64,000 bases of DNA from Bradyrhizobium sp. 139 (GCF_023074175.1 NZ_JADPKS010000046.1:62001-126000); one strand, 5' to 3'; shown: positions 45,365-54,772, counted from the stretch's first letter. The notes: generated from the sequence alone by a model not told the origin. Made by a program: numbers and translations.

Positions 45365-46183
45365 TTAGTCCCACGCCGGCGCGAAGCCGGGATTGACGCA
45401 GCGGCTGTCTTTCGGCAGCGCGGCGATCTTGTTGCGGTCGGCATCGTCGAGCGTGATCTTCAGCGCGTCGAGATTGGCCTGTTGGCTCTCAAGGCGTGAG
45501 GCCTTCGGAATCGCGGCGACGCCATCCTGGTCGAGCAGCCATTTCAGCGCGACCTGCGCGGCGGTCGCGTCGTGCTTGGCGCCGATCTCGGCCAGCACCG
45601 GATCGGATGCGACACGCCCCTGCGCCAGCGGACAATAGGCGACCAGCGCGATCGACTTGGCGTTGAGATAGGCCAGTACCTTCGATTGATCGAGCATCGC
45701 GTGATATTCGATCTGATTGCAGGCGATCGGCGCTCTGATGTCCTCGACGGCGATCTTGAGCAGCGCGGTGGTGAAGTTGGCAACGCCGATGGCCCGCATG
45801 CGCCTCTCGTCCTTCAGCTTCATCAGAGTCTCGAACACCACGCCCCAGTTCGCGGCCTTCGACGGCCAGTGCACGAGATAGAGGTCGACGTGGTCGAGCT
45901 CGAGCTTGTTCAGGCTGGTATCGAAGGCGCGGCGGATCGCGTCGGGACTGAGGTTCTCGTGCCAGACCTTTGTCGTGACATGCAGCTCGCCGCGCGGCAG
46001 GCTCGACGCAGCGAGTGCGGCACCGATCGGCTCCTCGTTGGCGTACATCTCGGCGGTGTCGATATGACGATAGCCGATCGACAGTGCGCTCTCGACCGCA
46101 GCGCGGCAGGCATCGCCCTGCATGCGGAAGGTGCCGAGGCCGAGCTTGGGCATGCTGATGCCCTGTGTCTTCAGATTGTCCAT
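45365..46183 (-). CDS. Aldo/keto reductase
   Basis: The 272-residue NADPH-dependent reductase has the AKR tetrad: Asp in HIDTAEMY with the catalytic Tyr, Lys in VTTKVW and His in YLVHWP. GVANFTTALL and IPKASRLESQQANLDAL (cofactor loop) follow. It resembles 2,5-diketo-D-gluconate reductases. AGGAG precedes the ATG by seven bases; an upstream extension of the frame lacks similarity. Confidence 0.92.
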   Translation of the reverse strand: MDNLKTQGISMPKLGLGTFRMQGDACRAAVESALSIGYRHIDTAEMYANEEPIGAALAASSLPRGELHVTTKVWHENLSPDAIRRAFDTSLNKLELDHVDLYLVHWPSKAANWGVVFETLMKLKDERRMRAIGVANFTTALLKIAVEDIRAPIACNQIEYHAMLDQSKVLAYLNAKSIALVAYCPLAQGRVASDPVLAEIGAKHDATAAQVALKWLLDQDGVAAIPKASRLESQQANLDALKITLDDADRNKIAALPKDSRCVNPGFAPAWD

Positions 46184-46325
46184 GAAAAAGGCTCCTGACG
46201 TATCCCGCTGGATGCCGGCGGCGCTGCCGCGTGAGCAGACGTTTCGGTGATGGAAAGAGGTGGCGGGAGCCGCCACAATAGCGCGCGAGCCGCAGGGTCG
46301 CCAATCAAGATCGGGTTAGCGGCCT

Positions 46326-47280
46326 ACGAATGCTGCGCCACCACCGCCGGGCGCGCCTGCGGCTGGGGCACGATGTCGACGGACCAGAGGTCGCAATTGT
46401 CGACGTCTTTCAGGGTCACGGTCATCACGCCGCTGGCGCCATCGATCTCGACGCGGCCGAAGAATTGCAGGCCGAAACAGGGCGCGAGGTTCTCGCCCTG
46501 CGCCTCGCTGCAACCGTTCTGGTACATCGCGACCGGACCAAAAGAGTTGTCGAGCCCGCCCGGTCCCCAGGTGCCGGCATGCAAGGGCCAGAGACGAATT
46601 CCCAGAACGGCTCGAAGTCCCGGAATGCGCCTTGTTCGGATCGTAATAATGCGCGGCGATGTAGTGCATGTCGGCGGTGAGCCAGATAACATAACATTGC
46701 GGATTCCAGCGTGCTTGATGGAGGCAAGGAGGTCGGCGATCTCGTGCTCGCACCGGTCGGGCGGCCCATCGCCGAGCGCAACCGCATCGAGGCTGATCAC
46801 GCCGATCGGCAGGTCGGCCGCGATCACCTTCCAGGCCGCGCGCGAGGCGGCGAGCTCACGCTTCAGCCAAGCGAGTTGCTCGGCACCCAGGATCTAGCCA
46901 TGGCGATCGTCGCTGTTGTTCCAGCTATCGTCGCGATAGCTGCGCATGTCGATCATGAAGACGTCGAGCAGCGGACCATAGGCGATTTTGCGATAGACCC
47001 GGCCCTTGCGCGCGCCGATATCGCGGATCAGCATGTAGTCCAAGAAGGCGCGGCGGGCGCGCGCGACCAGACGCGGGGTTGCCGTCGTCCTCATAGCCGG
47101 CGTCGTCATAGCTGCCGGTCGGCGACCAGTCGTTGGTGACCTCATGGTCGTCCCGCTGCGCGAACATCGGCACTTGCGCGTGGAAGGCGCGGAAGTGCTC
47201 ATCGAGATGGTTGTATTTGTAGTTGCGGCGGAACTGCGCAGCGTGCGCGACCTCGGCTTTTTCCTTCTTGACTTCGCGCC
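46326..47280 (-). pseudogene. PhoD-like alkaline phosphatase, degraded
   Basis: Fragments of a PhoD phosphatase lie in order in different reverse-strand frames: AAQFRRNYKYNHLDEHFRAF and QRDDHEVTNDWSPTGSYDDA, then RRAFLDYMLIRDIGARKGRV, DVFMIDMRSYRD, a TAG at 46894-46896, ILGAEQLAWLKRELAASRA, ADMHYIAAHYYDPNKA, RDFEPFWEFVSGP and HAGTWGPGGLDNSFGPVAMY. At least three frameshifts and one nonsense codon separate them. The N-terminal part, including the signal peptide and first metal ligands, is missing. The upstream break lies at the 3' end of the next gene. Confidence 0.85.
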
Positions 47281-47319
47281 TACGGTTTTACGACGCGCGG
47301 ACGACGGTTTCGAACCGGG

Positions 47320-47739
47320 CTAGTGCTTCCAGTTGCAGATGCCGCCGGTGCGGCATGGCCAGGTCTGGATACGGGTGTCCATCGCCTGCGCGTCCAGCGG
47401 ATTGCCATGGCGATGTGCAAGCTTGGTGCGCGCTGCGCCGCGCGGCCGGACGCTCTTGGCATGCACAACCTTCGGCTCGGCCACGTGCACGCGTTTGGTG
47501 GCAACCTTCTTCGGCACGTCGACAGGTTCGGTGCGCGCCTGCGCCTCGTTGCCACCCTTCGCCTCCAACGCGACTGGCGCGAATTGCGTCTGGGGCCCGA
47601 GCCTCTTCGGCGACAGCACCGCCCTGGAGAGATCGAGGCCGAGATATTCGTCGGGCTTGTAGTCGTCAGCGCGCGCGACGCCGCCCCATGCGAGCACGAG
47701 GGCAATGGCAACCGCAAAAGGAACGCTCTTCAGGACCAC
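47320..47739 (-). CDS. Secreted hypothetical protein, basic
   Basis: The 139-residue product has a signal peptide (VPFAVAIALVLAWGGVARA). A basic Ala/Val/Lys-rich middle follows, and the C-terminus RIQTWPCRTGGICNWKH has a close Cys pair. The start is a GTG with AGGAGG upstream. That ribosome site lies in one arm of a 10-bp inverted repeat, suggesting translational control. I recognise no domain. Confidence 0.75.
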   Translation of the reverse strand: MVLKSVPFAVAIALVLAWGGVARADDYKPDEYLGLDLSRAVLSPKRLGPQTQFAPVALEAKGGNEAQARTEPVDVPKKVATKRVHVAEPKVVHAKSVRPRGAARTKLAHRHGNPLDAQAMDTRIQTWPCRTGGICNWKH

Positions 47740-47740
47740 G

Positions 47741-47794
47741 GACGCCTCCTGAATTGATTATTTGAGGGTAATTTATCTCTATTTAGGAGGCGTC
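47741..47794 (-). promoter_or_regulatory. Hairpin sequestering the Shine-Dalgarno of the next gene
   Basis: On the mRNA strand, GACGCCTCCT and AGGAGGCGTC form a perfect 10-bp stem around an AT-rich loop of about 34 nt. The AGGAGG in the right arm is the ribosome site of the GTG-started gene immediately downstream. Such a structure would block initiation until opened, as in RNA thermometers or ligand- and protein-controlled leaders. Confidence 0.6.
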
Positions 47795-47845
47795 GCGTGC
47801 AATTCCAGCGGCCAAGTACCGCCGTGGTTAAGAAGTTTGGCAGTG

Positions 47846-48847
47846 TTAGGCGCCCCTTCGCGCTGCACCCGTCCCGTCCAGGAACGCCATCAGGCGGCTC
47901 CGGATGATCTGTTCCGCCTCATCCATGATGCGGTCGACGAGTTCCTTGCAGGAGGGGATGTCGCGGATCAGGCCCGCGACCATGCCACAGCTCCAGGCGC
48001 CCGCGTCCATCTGGCCGTCCAGCATGATCTTGGGATAGACGCCCGCGACCTGATCGTGGATATCGTCGATGTTCAGCTTGTCGCCCTTTTCGCGCTCGAT
48101 CTCGAGCAGGCGATCGACATTGGCGTTCTTCAGCACGCGCTCCGTGTTGCGCAAGCTCCGCATGATCAGGCGGGTGTCGAGCTCGGTGGCCGCGACCAGC
48201 GCGTTCTTCACGTTCTGATGCACCGGCGCTTCCTTGGTGGCGATGAAACGGGTGCCCATGTTCATGCCGGCCGCGCCCAGCGACAGCGCCGCGACCAGGC
48301 TGCGTCCGTCGACCATGCCGCCAGAGGCGACGAACGGAATCTTCAGCTCCTCCGCCGCACGCGGCAGCAGGATCATGTTGGGAATGTCGTCCTCACCGGG
48401 ATGGCCGCCGCACTCAAAGCCGTCGACGCTGACAGCGTCGCAACCGATGCGCTCGGCCTTCAGGGAGTGGCGGACTGACGTGCATTTGTGGATGACCTTG
48501 ACGCCGGCCGCCTTTAGCGCCGGCATGTATTGTTCGGGGCTGCGGCCCGCGGTCTCCACGGACTTGACGCCACCTTCGACGATGGCTGCGATGTATTCCG
48601 GATAGGGCGGCGCGGCGAAGCTCGGCAGGAAGGTGAGATTGACGCCGAACGGCTTGTCAGTCATGTCGCGGCAGCGCGCGATTTCCTTTGCGAGCAACTC
48701 CGGCGTCTTCTGCGTCAGGCCGGTGATGATGCCGAGCCCGCCGGCATTGGAGACGGCAGCGGCAAGTTCGGCAAAGCCGACGAAATGCATGCCGCCCTGG
48801 ATGATCGGGTGCTCGATTCCGAACAGTTCGGTGATCGCGGTCTTCAC
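47846..48847 (-). CDS. Nitronate monooxygenase-family flavin oxidoreductase
   Basis: The 333-residue FMN enzyme has the family TIM-barrel signatures GIEHPIIQGGMHFVG at the N-terminus, GGLGIITGL, the GFECGGHPGEDD loop, FVASGGMVDGRSLVAALSLGAAG and MNMGTRFIATKEAPVHQNVK. A GTG start is supported by GGGAGG upstream. The family includes nitronate monooxygenases and NAD(P)H:quinone-type oxidoreductases, and the activity is not fixed by sequence. Confidence 0.9.
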   Translation of the reverse strand: MKTAITELFGIEHPIIQGGMHFVGFAELAAAVSNAGGLGIITGLTQKTPELLAKEIARCRDMTDKPFGVNLTFLPSFAAPPYPEYIAAIVEGGVKSVETAGRSPEQYMPALKAAGVKVIHKCTSVRHSLKAERIGCDAVSVDGFECGGHPGEDDIPNMILLPRAAEELKIPFVASGGMVDGRSLVAALSLGAAGMNMGTRFIATKEAPVHQNVKNALVAATELDTRLIMRSLRNTERVLKNANVDRLLEIEREKGDKLNIDDIHDQVAGVYPKIMLDGQMDAGAWSCGMVAGLIRDIPSCKELVDRIMDEAEQIIRSRLMAFLDGTGAARRGA

Positions 48848-49026
48848 GTATGGGCCTCCCGGGTCTTGCTTGATGTTGCGATCAGTCTAGCCGGACTTTT
48901 GCGCCGGGGTCACCATTTCTCTCCGAAGGAGCGGATCTCCATCTCGAATGTCCCAGGGGCTGCTTGAGCTGCTGATGGTCCGCCAATCAGCATCGGCAAC
49001 GGAATCACTGGGGCATTCATCTGCCC

Positions 49027-50646
49027 TCAATGCGATCGCGCCGGTGCGCTCAGGTCGATCGGCCGCAGCACGGCCGCCGTGGGAATCATCAGCACTGCGA
49101 CGATCGCGAGCGTCCAGAACACATCGATATAGGCGAGAAAGTCGACCTGCTGCTGCAGGGTCCGGCCGACCCATGCGACCGCCTGCGACGCAGCGTCGCT
49201 CGCATTCGAGCCCTGCGCCTGAAAATAGCGTGTCATCGCGTCGATGGTCTGCTGGTAGCCGAGGTCGGACGGCGCGGCGTGCTCGATCAGCCGGCTCTGA
49301 TGGAATTGCTGACGCTGAGCCAGAATCGTCTGCGCCAGCGCAACACCCATGGAGCCGCCGATGTTGCGGGCGACGTTGATCAGCGCGGAAGCCTGGTTGG
49401 TCTTGTCAGGCGGCACGCCGTCATACGACGCAGTCGTCACCGGCAGGAACAGAAAGGGTAAGCCCAGCGCGAGGAAGATGCGCGACAGCGCGGCATAGCC
49501 ATAGGTAATGTCGCCGGTGAGCCCCGTCAGATGCCACATCGAGAACGCGACGATGGCGGCGCCGAGCATGATGAGGTATTTCGGCTGCACCGTGCTGACG
49601 AGGCGACCAACCACCGGCATCAGCACCAGGGTCGCGATGCCGCCGGGCGACAATGCGAGACCGGCCAGCAGCGCCGTGTAATTCAGCTCGGTCTGGAGCA
49701 GTTGCGGCAAAAGCTGCGTAGTGGAGATCAGCACCCCGCCGGTGCCGAGCATGACCAGAAAGCAGGCCGCGAATTGCCGGCGGCCAAGCAGGCGGAGGTC
49801 GACGATGGGATCGTCGCGCGTCAGCTCCCACGGGATCAGCGCGAGCAACGAGACGGCTGCGAGCACCGCGAATAAGACGATCACGTTCGAGCCGAACCAG
49901 TCGTTGCGCTGCCCTTCGTCCAGCACGTATTCGAGCGAGCCAAGCCCGATCGCGACGAGTACGAAGCCGACATAATCGACGCGCAGACCCTTGCTCAGCA
50001 GCTTCTTCCTCTCCTCCTCCGCGCCCGATGGCTCCTTGACCAGCGTGCCGACCAGGAACAGGGAGAGCATTCCCATCGGCACATTGATCAGGAACACCCA
50101 GTGCCAGCTGTAGGTATCGGTGATCCAGCCGCCGAGTGTCGGACCGATCACGGGCGCGACCACTACTGCGACGCCGTAGATCGCGAAAGCCTGGCCGCGC
50201 TTGTGCGGCGGGAAGGAGTCCGCGAGGATCGCCTGCTCGCTGGTCGCCATGCCACCGCCTCCGAGGCCTTGCAGGATGCGGAACAGCACCAGCGCCTCCA
50301 GATACCAGGCGAAGCCGCACAGCAGTGACGCGACCGAAAACGTCGCCACGCATATCATGTAAAAACGCTTGCGGCCGATCACTGTGGAGAGCCAGCCGGA
50401 TATCGACAGCACGACGGCGTTGGCGACGAGATAGCTGGTGATGACGTAGGTGCTCTCGTCGATGCCGACGGCGAGCCCGCCGGCGATGTGACGCAACGCG
50501 ACATTGGCGATGGTGGTGTCGAGCACCTCCATGAAGGTCGCGATCGAGACCACGAAGGCGACGAGATAGGGATTGTGTCCGCCGGCAGCCGAGCGCTCCG
50601 GCGACCAACCAGCTGCGGATACGCCGCCTTGCGCTGCGTCCGTCAT
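49027..50646 (-). CDS. emrB: DHA2 family multidrug MFS transporter (EmrB-like)
   Basis: The 539-residue protein has fourteen predicted membrane helices. Motifs include LDTTIANVALRHIAG (motif D1), GRKRFYM, and GPTLGGWITDTYSWHWVFLINVPMG (motif C, antiporter). Its ATG overlaps the stop of the upstream membrane-fusion gene as ATGA, so the two are translationally coupled. It should export hydrophobic drugs together with the fusion protein and TolC. No regulator gene is adjacent. Confidence 0.93.
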   Translation of the reverse strand: MTDAAQGGVSAAGWSPERSAAGGHNPYLVAFVVSIATFMEVLDTTIANVALRHIAGGLAVGIDESTYVITSYLVANAVVLSISGWLSTVIGRKRFYMICVATFSVASLLCGFAWYLEALVLFRILQGLGGGGMATSEQAILADSFPPHKRGQAFAIYGVAVVVAPVIGPTLGGWITDTYSWHWVFLINVPMGMLSLFLVGTLVKEPSGAEEERKKLLSKGLRVDYVGFVLVAIGLGSLEYVLDEGQRNDWFGSNVIVLFAVLAAVSLLALIPWELTRDDPIVDLRLLGRRQFAACFLVMLGTGGVLISTTQLLPQLLQTELNYTALLAGLALSPGGIATLVLMPVVGRLVSTVQPKYLIMLGAAIVAFSMWHLTGLTGDITYGYAALSRIFLALGLPFLFLPVTTASYDGVPPDKTNQASALINVARNIGGSMGVALAQTILAQRQQFHQSRLIEHAAPSDLGYQQTIDAMTRYFQAQGSNASDAASQAVAWVGRTLQQQVDFLAYIDVFWTLAIVAVLMIPTAAVLRPIDLSAPARSH

Positions 50647-51806
50647 CGCACCCTGGTCCAAGGCACGACCGACATGCCGGGACCGACCGGCAGATCGGCC
50701 GGCCAGTTGTCGACCACGATCTTCACCGGCACGCGCTGCACCACCTTGACAAAGTTGCCGGTAGCGTTCTCCGCCGGCAGCAGGCTGAACGCGGTGCCCG
50801 ACCCCGGCTGCACGGAATCGACACGTCCCGTCAGCTTGCGCCCAGGATAGGCATCGATGCGGATTTCGACCGGCTGTCCCGGACGCATGTCGTTGAGTTG
50901 CGTCTCCTTATAGTTGGCGACGATCCAGACTTCGTCAGGCACGAACATCATCAGGCTCTGCCCCGCTGTCACAAACGTGCCTTTGGCGCCGCTGAGCTTG
51001 ACGACGCGGCCGGACTGCGCTGCGACAACGCTGGTATATTGCAAATTCAGCCTGGCCTGATCGAGCTGCGCCTGCGACTGTTGAAGCTGTGCCTTGGCGC
51101 CTTCGAGCTGCGCTTGCAGCGTCTTGATGCCGAGTTGCGCGGCCGTCACCGCAGTCTTGGCGCGCTCGGTGTTGGCCTGCTGGGCCTGAAGATCGGAGTG
51201 TGTCTGTTGCTGGCGCTGCACGGTGCCGGCGCCCTTTTCGACCAGATTCTGGGCGCGCGCGAACTCTTCCTGAGAGAACTGAAGCTGGGCTTGCGCCTGC
51301 TCGAGCTGCGCCTGAGCCTGCTTGATCTGCTCCTGCTGCGAAACGATCTGCGCCTCGACATTGTCGATGTTGGCCTTGGAGACCGCAACTTGAGCTGTGG
51401 CCTGATCTAAGGCAATGCGGTAGTCGCGCTCGTCGATCTTGGCAAGGAGATCGCCGAGTTTGACATGCTGATTGTCCGTGACCGGAACGTCAGTCACGTA
51501 GCCGCCCACTTTTGAGGCCACGGAAAAGCTGCGCGCGGCGACGAAGGCATCATCGGCGGATTCGTAGTGGCGAACTTCGAGCCAGTAGAGCAAGCCGCCG
51601 GTCAGGGCCGCGAGCAGAACGACGACGCCAAGGGTCGCCAGTAACCAATGCTCGCGGAGCCGATCGCGCAGCGACGGCGTCGTCGCCGGCTTCTGGTCCT
51701 TGGCATCGCGGGTCCGATCAGGAGACGTCTTCGGAGCTTCCTTCACCTTCTGCGGCTGCTCCGCGGACGGCCCACGCTCCCGTGTCTGAGCATCCACGGT
51801 GAACAC
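50643..51806 (-). CDS. emrA: HlyD/EmrA-type membrane fusion protein
   Basis: The 387-residue protein has one N-terminal transmembrane helix (WLLATLGVVVLLAALTGGLL) and a lipoyl/barrel half-motif (VGGYVTDVPVTDNQHVKLGD). A long alpha-helical hairpin is rich in Gln/Ala (about 130-235, QEQIKQAQAQLEQAQAQLQF), and the barrel KLSGAKGTFVTAGQSL and VEIRIDAYPGRKLTGRVDS follow. It bridges EmrB to an outer-membrane channel. It starts at a GTG and is first in the two-gene unit. Confidence 0.93.
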   Translation of the reverse strand: MFTVDAQTRERGPSAEQPQKVKEAPKTSPDRTRDAKDQKPATTPSLRDRLREHWLLATLGVVVLLAALTGGLLYWLEVRHYESADDAFVAARSFSVASKVGGYVTDVPVTDNQHVKLGDLLAKIDERDYRIALDQATAQVAVSKANIDNVEAQIVSQQEQIKQAQAQLEQAQAQLQFSQEEFARAQNLVEKGAGTVQRQQQTHSDLQAQQANTERAKTAVTAAQLGIKTLQAQLEGAKAQLQQSQAQLDQARLNLQYTSVVAAQSGRVVKLSGAKGTFVTAGQSLMMFVPDEVWIVANYKETQLNDMRPGQPVEIRIDAYPGRKLTGRVDSVQPGSGTAFSLLPAENATGNFVKVVQRVPVKIVVDNWPADLPVGPGMSVVPWTRVR

Positions 51807-51967
51807 CTTTCCAAGGGACTAAACCGGCGGCAGAGCGGCCAAGCCCGGGGCCTAACGACAGCCCCCGAGCATGGTTCCGGCCTTCGAGAGCCCCACTGTC
51901 ATTCATGATTGCAGTGCTCAAAAAGGAAGCGCGGCACCGTGCCTGCCGCCGCTGCCCTGCACTTTGC

Positions 51968-52126
51968 TCAGTGCGTCTTCGTCTCTTGCCACTTCTCGAG
52001 GTCGTGCTTTACCTCGCCCGACTTTTGCTCTTTCTCCGGATTGCCCTTCCAGGGCTTGTCCGTCTGGGCATGCGATCCCCAGTCATTCTGACGCCGGGGA
52101 TCGTCGGTGGGCCGTTCCTTGCTCAT
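51968..52126 (-). CDS. Small hydrophilic stress-type protein
   Basis: The 52-residue, strongly polar product (KERPTDDPRRQNDWGSHA and WKGNPEKEQKSGEVKHDLEK) has GGGAG six bases before the ATG. It lies 23 bases downstream of the PRC-barrel gene on the same strand and should share its EcfG-type promoter. Such short hydrophilic proteins are common in rhizobial stress regulons, but no function is known. Confidence 0.65.
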   Translation of the reverse strand: MSKERPTDDPRRQNDWGSHAQTDKPWKGNPEKEQKSGEVKHDLEKWQETKTH

Positions 52127-52149
52127 CGGATCTCCCTTTTGTGCGGCCC

Positions 52150-52524
52150 TCAAGCGAAGGGAACACCATAGTAGGAGTTGATGTCGCGAACCGCGGCGTC
52201 ATCGCCCCAGTTCCAGTCGCTGCGTCCACCGTATTTCGGCGCACCTTCGAGCGCTTTGGCGGTAATCCCGGTGACATAGCCGCCGAGCTCCGTATCGTAT
52301 TTCAGCGATTGCCAAGGTAGCGGATAGTGATCGTTGCCGAGGCCCAGAAATCCGCCGAAGCCGAGCACGGCGTAGGATACCTTGCCGCTGACCTTGTCGA
52401 TCATCACGCGTTCAATCGAGCCGATCTTGTTGCGATCAGCGCCATAGACCGGTGTTCCCTCGACCTTGTCGCTGCCGATCAGGCGACCCATCTCGGTTCG
52501 ATCCATTTCGCCCTGATTCAACAT
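52150..52524 (-). CDS. PRC-barrel domain protein
   Basis: The 124-residue protein has a PRC-barrel (about 12-85): EMGRLIGSDKVEGTPVYGA, IERVMIDKVSGKVSYAVLGF and HYPLPWQSLKYD. The C-terminal tail is polar and ends NSYYGVPFA. The ATG is chosen because GGAGAA precedes it. Cytosolic PRC proteins of this size are often general-stress genes in rhizobia, and an EcfG-type promoter lies directly upstream. Confidence 0.88.
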   Translation of the reverse strand: MLNQGEMDRTEMGRLIGSDKVEGTPVYGADRNKIGSIERVMIDKVSGKVSYAVLGFGGFLGLGNDHYPLPWQSLKYDTELGGYVTGITAKALEGAPKYGGRSDWNWGDDAAVRDINSYYGVPFA

Positions 52525-52555
52525 CTCAGTTCTCCGCTCCGTCAGTCTATGGACC

Positions 52556-52580
52556 AACCGAATGCGGAGGCGATCGTTCC
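52556..52580 (-). promoter_or_regulatory. EcfG-type promoter of the PRC-barrel operon
   Basis: On the reverse strand GGAAC is followed by 16 bases and GGTT (GTT at the consensus place). It points at the PRC-barrel gene, 32 bases from its ATG. Confidence 0.65.
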
Positions 52581-52602
52581 AGACGGCACTTGCGACCAGA
52601 CA

Positions 52603-52627
52603 GGAACATCGCCCGAAACGCGCTGTT
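52603..52627 (+). promoter_or_regulatory. EcfG-type promoter of the ThDP-enzyme gene
   Basis: GGAAC, 16 bases, TGTT, starting 23 bases from the divergent EcfG-type promoter and 40 bases before the ATG of the thiamine-diphosphate enzyme. It supports the later of the possible start codons. Confidence 0.75.
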
Positions 52628-52666
52628 CTTGAGTTTCCAGATCAGGAAACCGGGGAGCCGCCTACA

Positions 52667-54448
52667 ATGTCCCAGACCGTCTCCGACTTCATCGTCCAGC
52701 GTCTCTATGACTGGGGCGTACGCCACATTTTCGGTTACCCCGGCGACGGCATCAACGGGGTGTTCGGCGCGATGAACCGCGCCGAGGGCAAGATCGGTTT
52801 CGTGCAGGCGCGGCATGAGGAGATGGCGGCGTTCATGGCGAGCGCCTATGCAAAATTTTCGGGCCAGCTCGGCGTCTGCATCGCGACCTCGGGCCCCGGC
52901 GCCTCGCATCTCATCACCGGCCTGTACGACGCGCTGCTCGATCACCAGCCGGTTCTGGCGATTGTCGGCCAGCAAGCCCGCAACGCGCTCGGCGGGAGCT
53001 ATCAACAGGAACTCGACTTGGTCTCGATGTTCAAGGACGTCGCCGGCGCCTATGTCGTGCAGGCGTCCACCCCGGCGCAAGTGCGCCACCTGATCGATCG
53101 ATCGGTGCGAACGGCGCTGGCCCGGCGGACGCCGACTGCAATCATCCTGCCCAACGATCTCCAGGAGGAGGCCTACGAAAGCTCGCCTCAGGCGCACGGC
53201 ACGCTGCATTCCGGCGTCGGATACAGTTCTCCCAGCATTACGCCGCGCGAGACCGAACTCGACCGTGCGGCCGAGGTGCTCAACGCCGGCGAGAAGGTCG
53301 CAATGCTCATCGGCGCCGGCGCGCTGCATGCAACTGACGAGGTGATCGCCGTCGCCGACCGGCTATCAGCCGGTTGCGCCAAGGCGCTGCTCGGCAAGGC
53401 CGCGCTCCCCGATGACCTGACCTGGGTCACCGGCTCGATCGGCCTGCTCGGCACCGAGCCCAGCTACAACATGATGATGGAATGCGACACGCTGCTGATG
53501 GTCGGCTCCGCCTTTCCCTATGCCGAATTCCTGCCGACGGAAGGCGCGGCGCGCGGCGTGCAGATCGACATCGACGCCAGCATGATGTCGATCCGCTTCC
53601 CCATGGAGGTCGGTCTCGTCGGCGATGCCGCCGAGACGCTGCGCGCGCTGTTGCCGCGGCTTGCTCCCAAGAGCGACGGCGCATGGCGCAAGGGCATCGA
53701 AGATGACGTCGCGAAATGGTGGAAGACGCTGGACGATCGCGCGCATCAGCCCGCAGCGCCGGTCAATCCACAGCTCGTCGCCTGGGAGCTGTCCCCGCGC
53801 CTGCCCGACCGCGCCATCATCACCAGCGATTCCGGCTCTTGCGCCAACTGGTTCGCGCGCGACCTAAAGATGCGCCGCGGCATGACCGCCTCGCTCTCCG
53901 GCGGCCTCGCCTCGATGGGCGCCGCGGTACCTTACGCACTCGCCGCAAAATACGCTCATCCAGACCGGCCGGTGATTGCACTGGTCGGCGATGGTGCGAT
54001 GCAAATGAACAACATGGCCGAGCTGATCACGGCCGCGAAATACTGGCGCTCCTGGCGCGATCCGCGCTTCATCGTCTGCGTCTTCAACAACGAAGACCTC
54101 AACCAGGTCACCTGGGAGCAGCGCATCATCAACGGCGATCCCAAATTCGAGGCCTCGCAGCGCATTCCGGACGTGTCCTATTCCCGCTTTGCCGAGATGA
54201 TCGGCCTCTCCGGCATATTCGTCGACAGTCCGCAACTGCTCGGCTCGGCCTGGGAGCAGGCGCTGGCGAGCGAGATGCCCGTCGTGCTTGAGGTGAAAAC
54301 CGATCCCGAGGTGCCGCCGCTGCCGCCGCACATTACATTGCAGCAGGCGAAGAATTTCTCGCTCGCGCTGATGAAGGCAGATCCAAACCAGAGCAGCATG
54401 ATCAAGGGGGCGGCACGGCAGGTGCTGGAAAATATCCTGCCTGGATAA
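52667..54448 (+). CDS. Thiamine-diphosphate enzyme, pyruvate-oxidase-like
   Basis: The 593-residue protein has the three-domain architecture of pyruvate oxidase/acetolactate-synthase-type enzymes. The catalytic glutamate lies in QARHEEMAAFMASAYAKF (Glu51 or Glu52), ATSGPGASHLITGLYDAL follows, and the C-terminal ThDP motif GDGAMQMNNMAELI has its conserved Asn further on. Pyruvate oxidase (PoxB-like) or related 2-oxoacid decarboxylation is likely, with no membrane anchor seen. The start follows an EcfG-type promoter, and a small gene follows 15 bases downstream. Confidence 0.9.
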   Translation: MSQTVSDFIVQRLYDWGVRHIFGYPGDGINGVFGAMNRAEGKIGFVQARHEEMAAFMASAYAKFSGQLGVCIATSGPGASHLITGLYDALLDHQPVLAIVGQQARNALGGSYQQELDLVSMFKDVAGAYVVQASTPAQVRHLIDRSVRTALARRTPTAIILPNDLQEEAYESSPQAHGTLHSGVGYSSPSITPRETELDRAAEVLNAGEKVAMLIGAGALHATDEVIAVADRLSAGCAKALLGKAALPDDLTWVTGSIGLLGTEPSYNMMMECDTLLMVGSAFPYAEFLPTEGAARGVQIDIDASMMSIRFPMEVGLVGDAAETLRALLPRLAPKSDGAWRKGIEDDVAKWWKTLDDRAHQPAAPVNPQLVAWELSPRLPDRAIITSDSGSCANWFARDLKMRRGMTASLSGGLASMGAAVPYALAAKYAHPDRPVIALVGDGAMQMNNMAELITAAKYWRSWRDPRFIVCVFNNEDLNQVTWEQRIINGDPKFEASQRIPDVSYSRFAEMIGLSGIFVDSPQLLGSAWEQALASEMPVVLEVKTDPEVPPLPPHITLQQAKNFSLALMKADPNQSSMIKGAARQVLENILPG

Positions 54449-54463
54449 GGAATGAGGTGAAGC

Positions 54464-54691
54464 ATGAGCGATTTTCGCGATATCCAGCACGGCGTCAACG
54501 ATCCCGTCGACGGTGTCGACGTCAGGCGACAGATCAACGCCAACCAGACCCCGCATGAGCGGGCGCAACGACACGCCGATGTGCGCGCTGATCCGTCGGC
54601 CTCGCCGGCAGAATCATTCTTGCCTGAGAGACTACGGCGCAAGCCGACCGATCCGATCAATCCGCGCACGGGTCGCAATCCGACGGATTAG
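54464..54691 (+). CDS. Small hydrophilic protein downstream of the ThDP enzyme
   Basis: The 75-residue charged product (VNDPVDGVDVRRQINANQT, ESFLPERLRRKPTDPIN) lacks hydrophobic segments. AGGTGA precedes the ATG. The 15-base gap indicates co-transcription with the ThDP enzyme. Its TAG stop overlaps the first base of the next EcfG-type -35. No family is recognised. Confidence 0.65.
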   Translation: MSDFRDIQHGVNDPVDGVDVRRQINANQTPHERAQRHADVRADPSASPAESFLPERLRRKPTDPINPRTGRNPTD

Positions 54692-54715
54692 GAACCTCGG
54701 TCCCGGCGCGGTGTT
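54691..54715 (+). promoter_or_regulatory. EcfG-type promoter of the DUF4142 gene
   Basis: GGAAC, 16 bases, TGTT, 58 bases before the DUF4142 ATG. It is an independent promoter inside the cluster. Confidence 0.75.
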
Positions 54716-54772
54716 GGTCGTCGCAAAGACCCGCGCGGCATGCAGCCGCGCCGCCAATCCGGAGGACCGATC

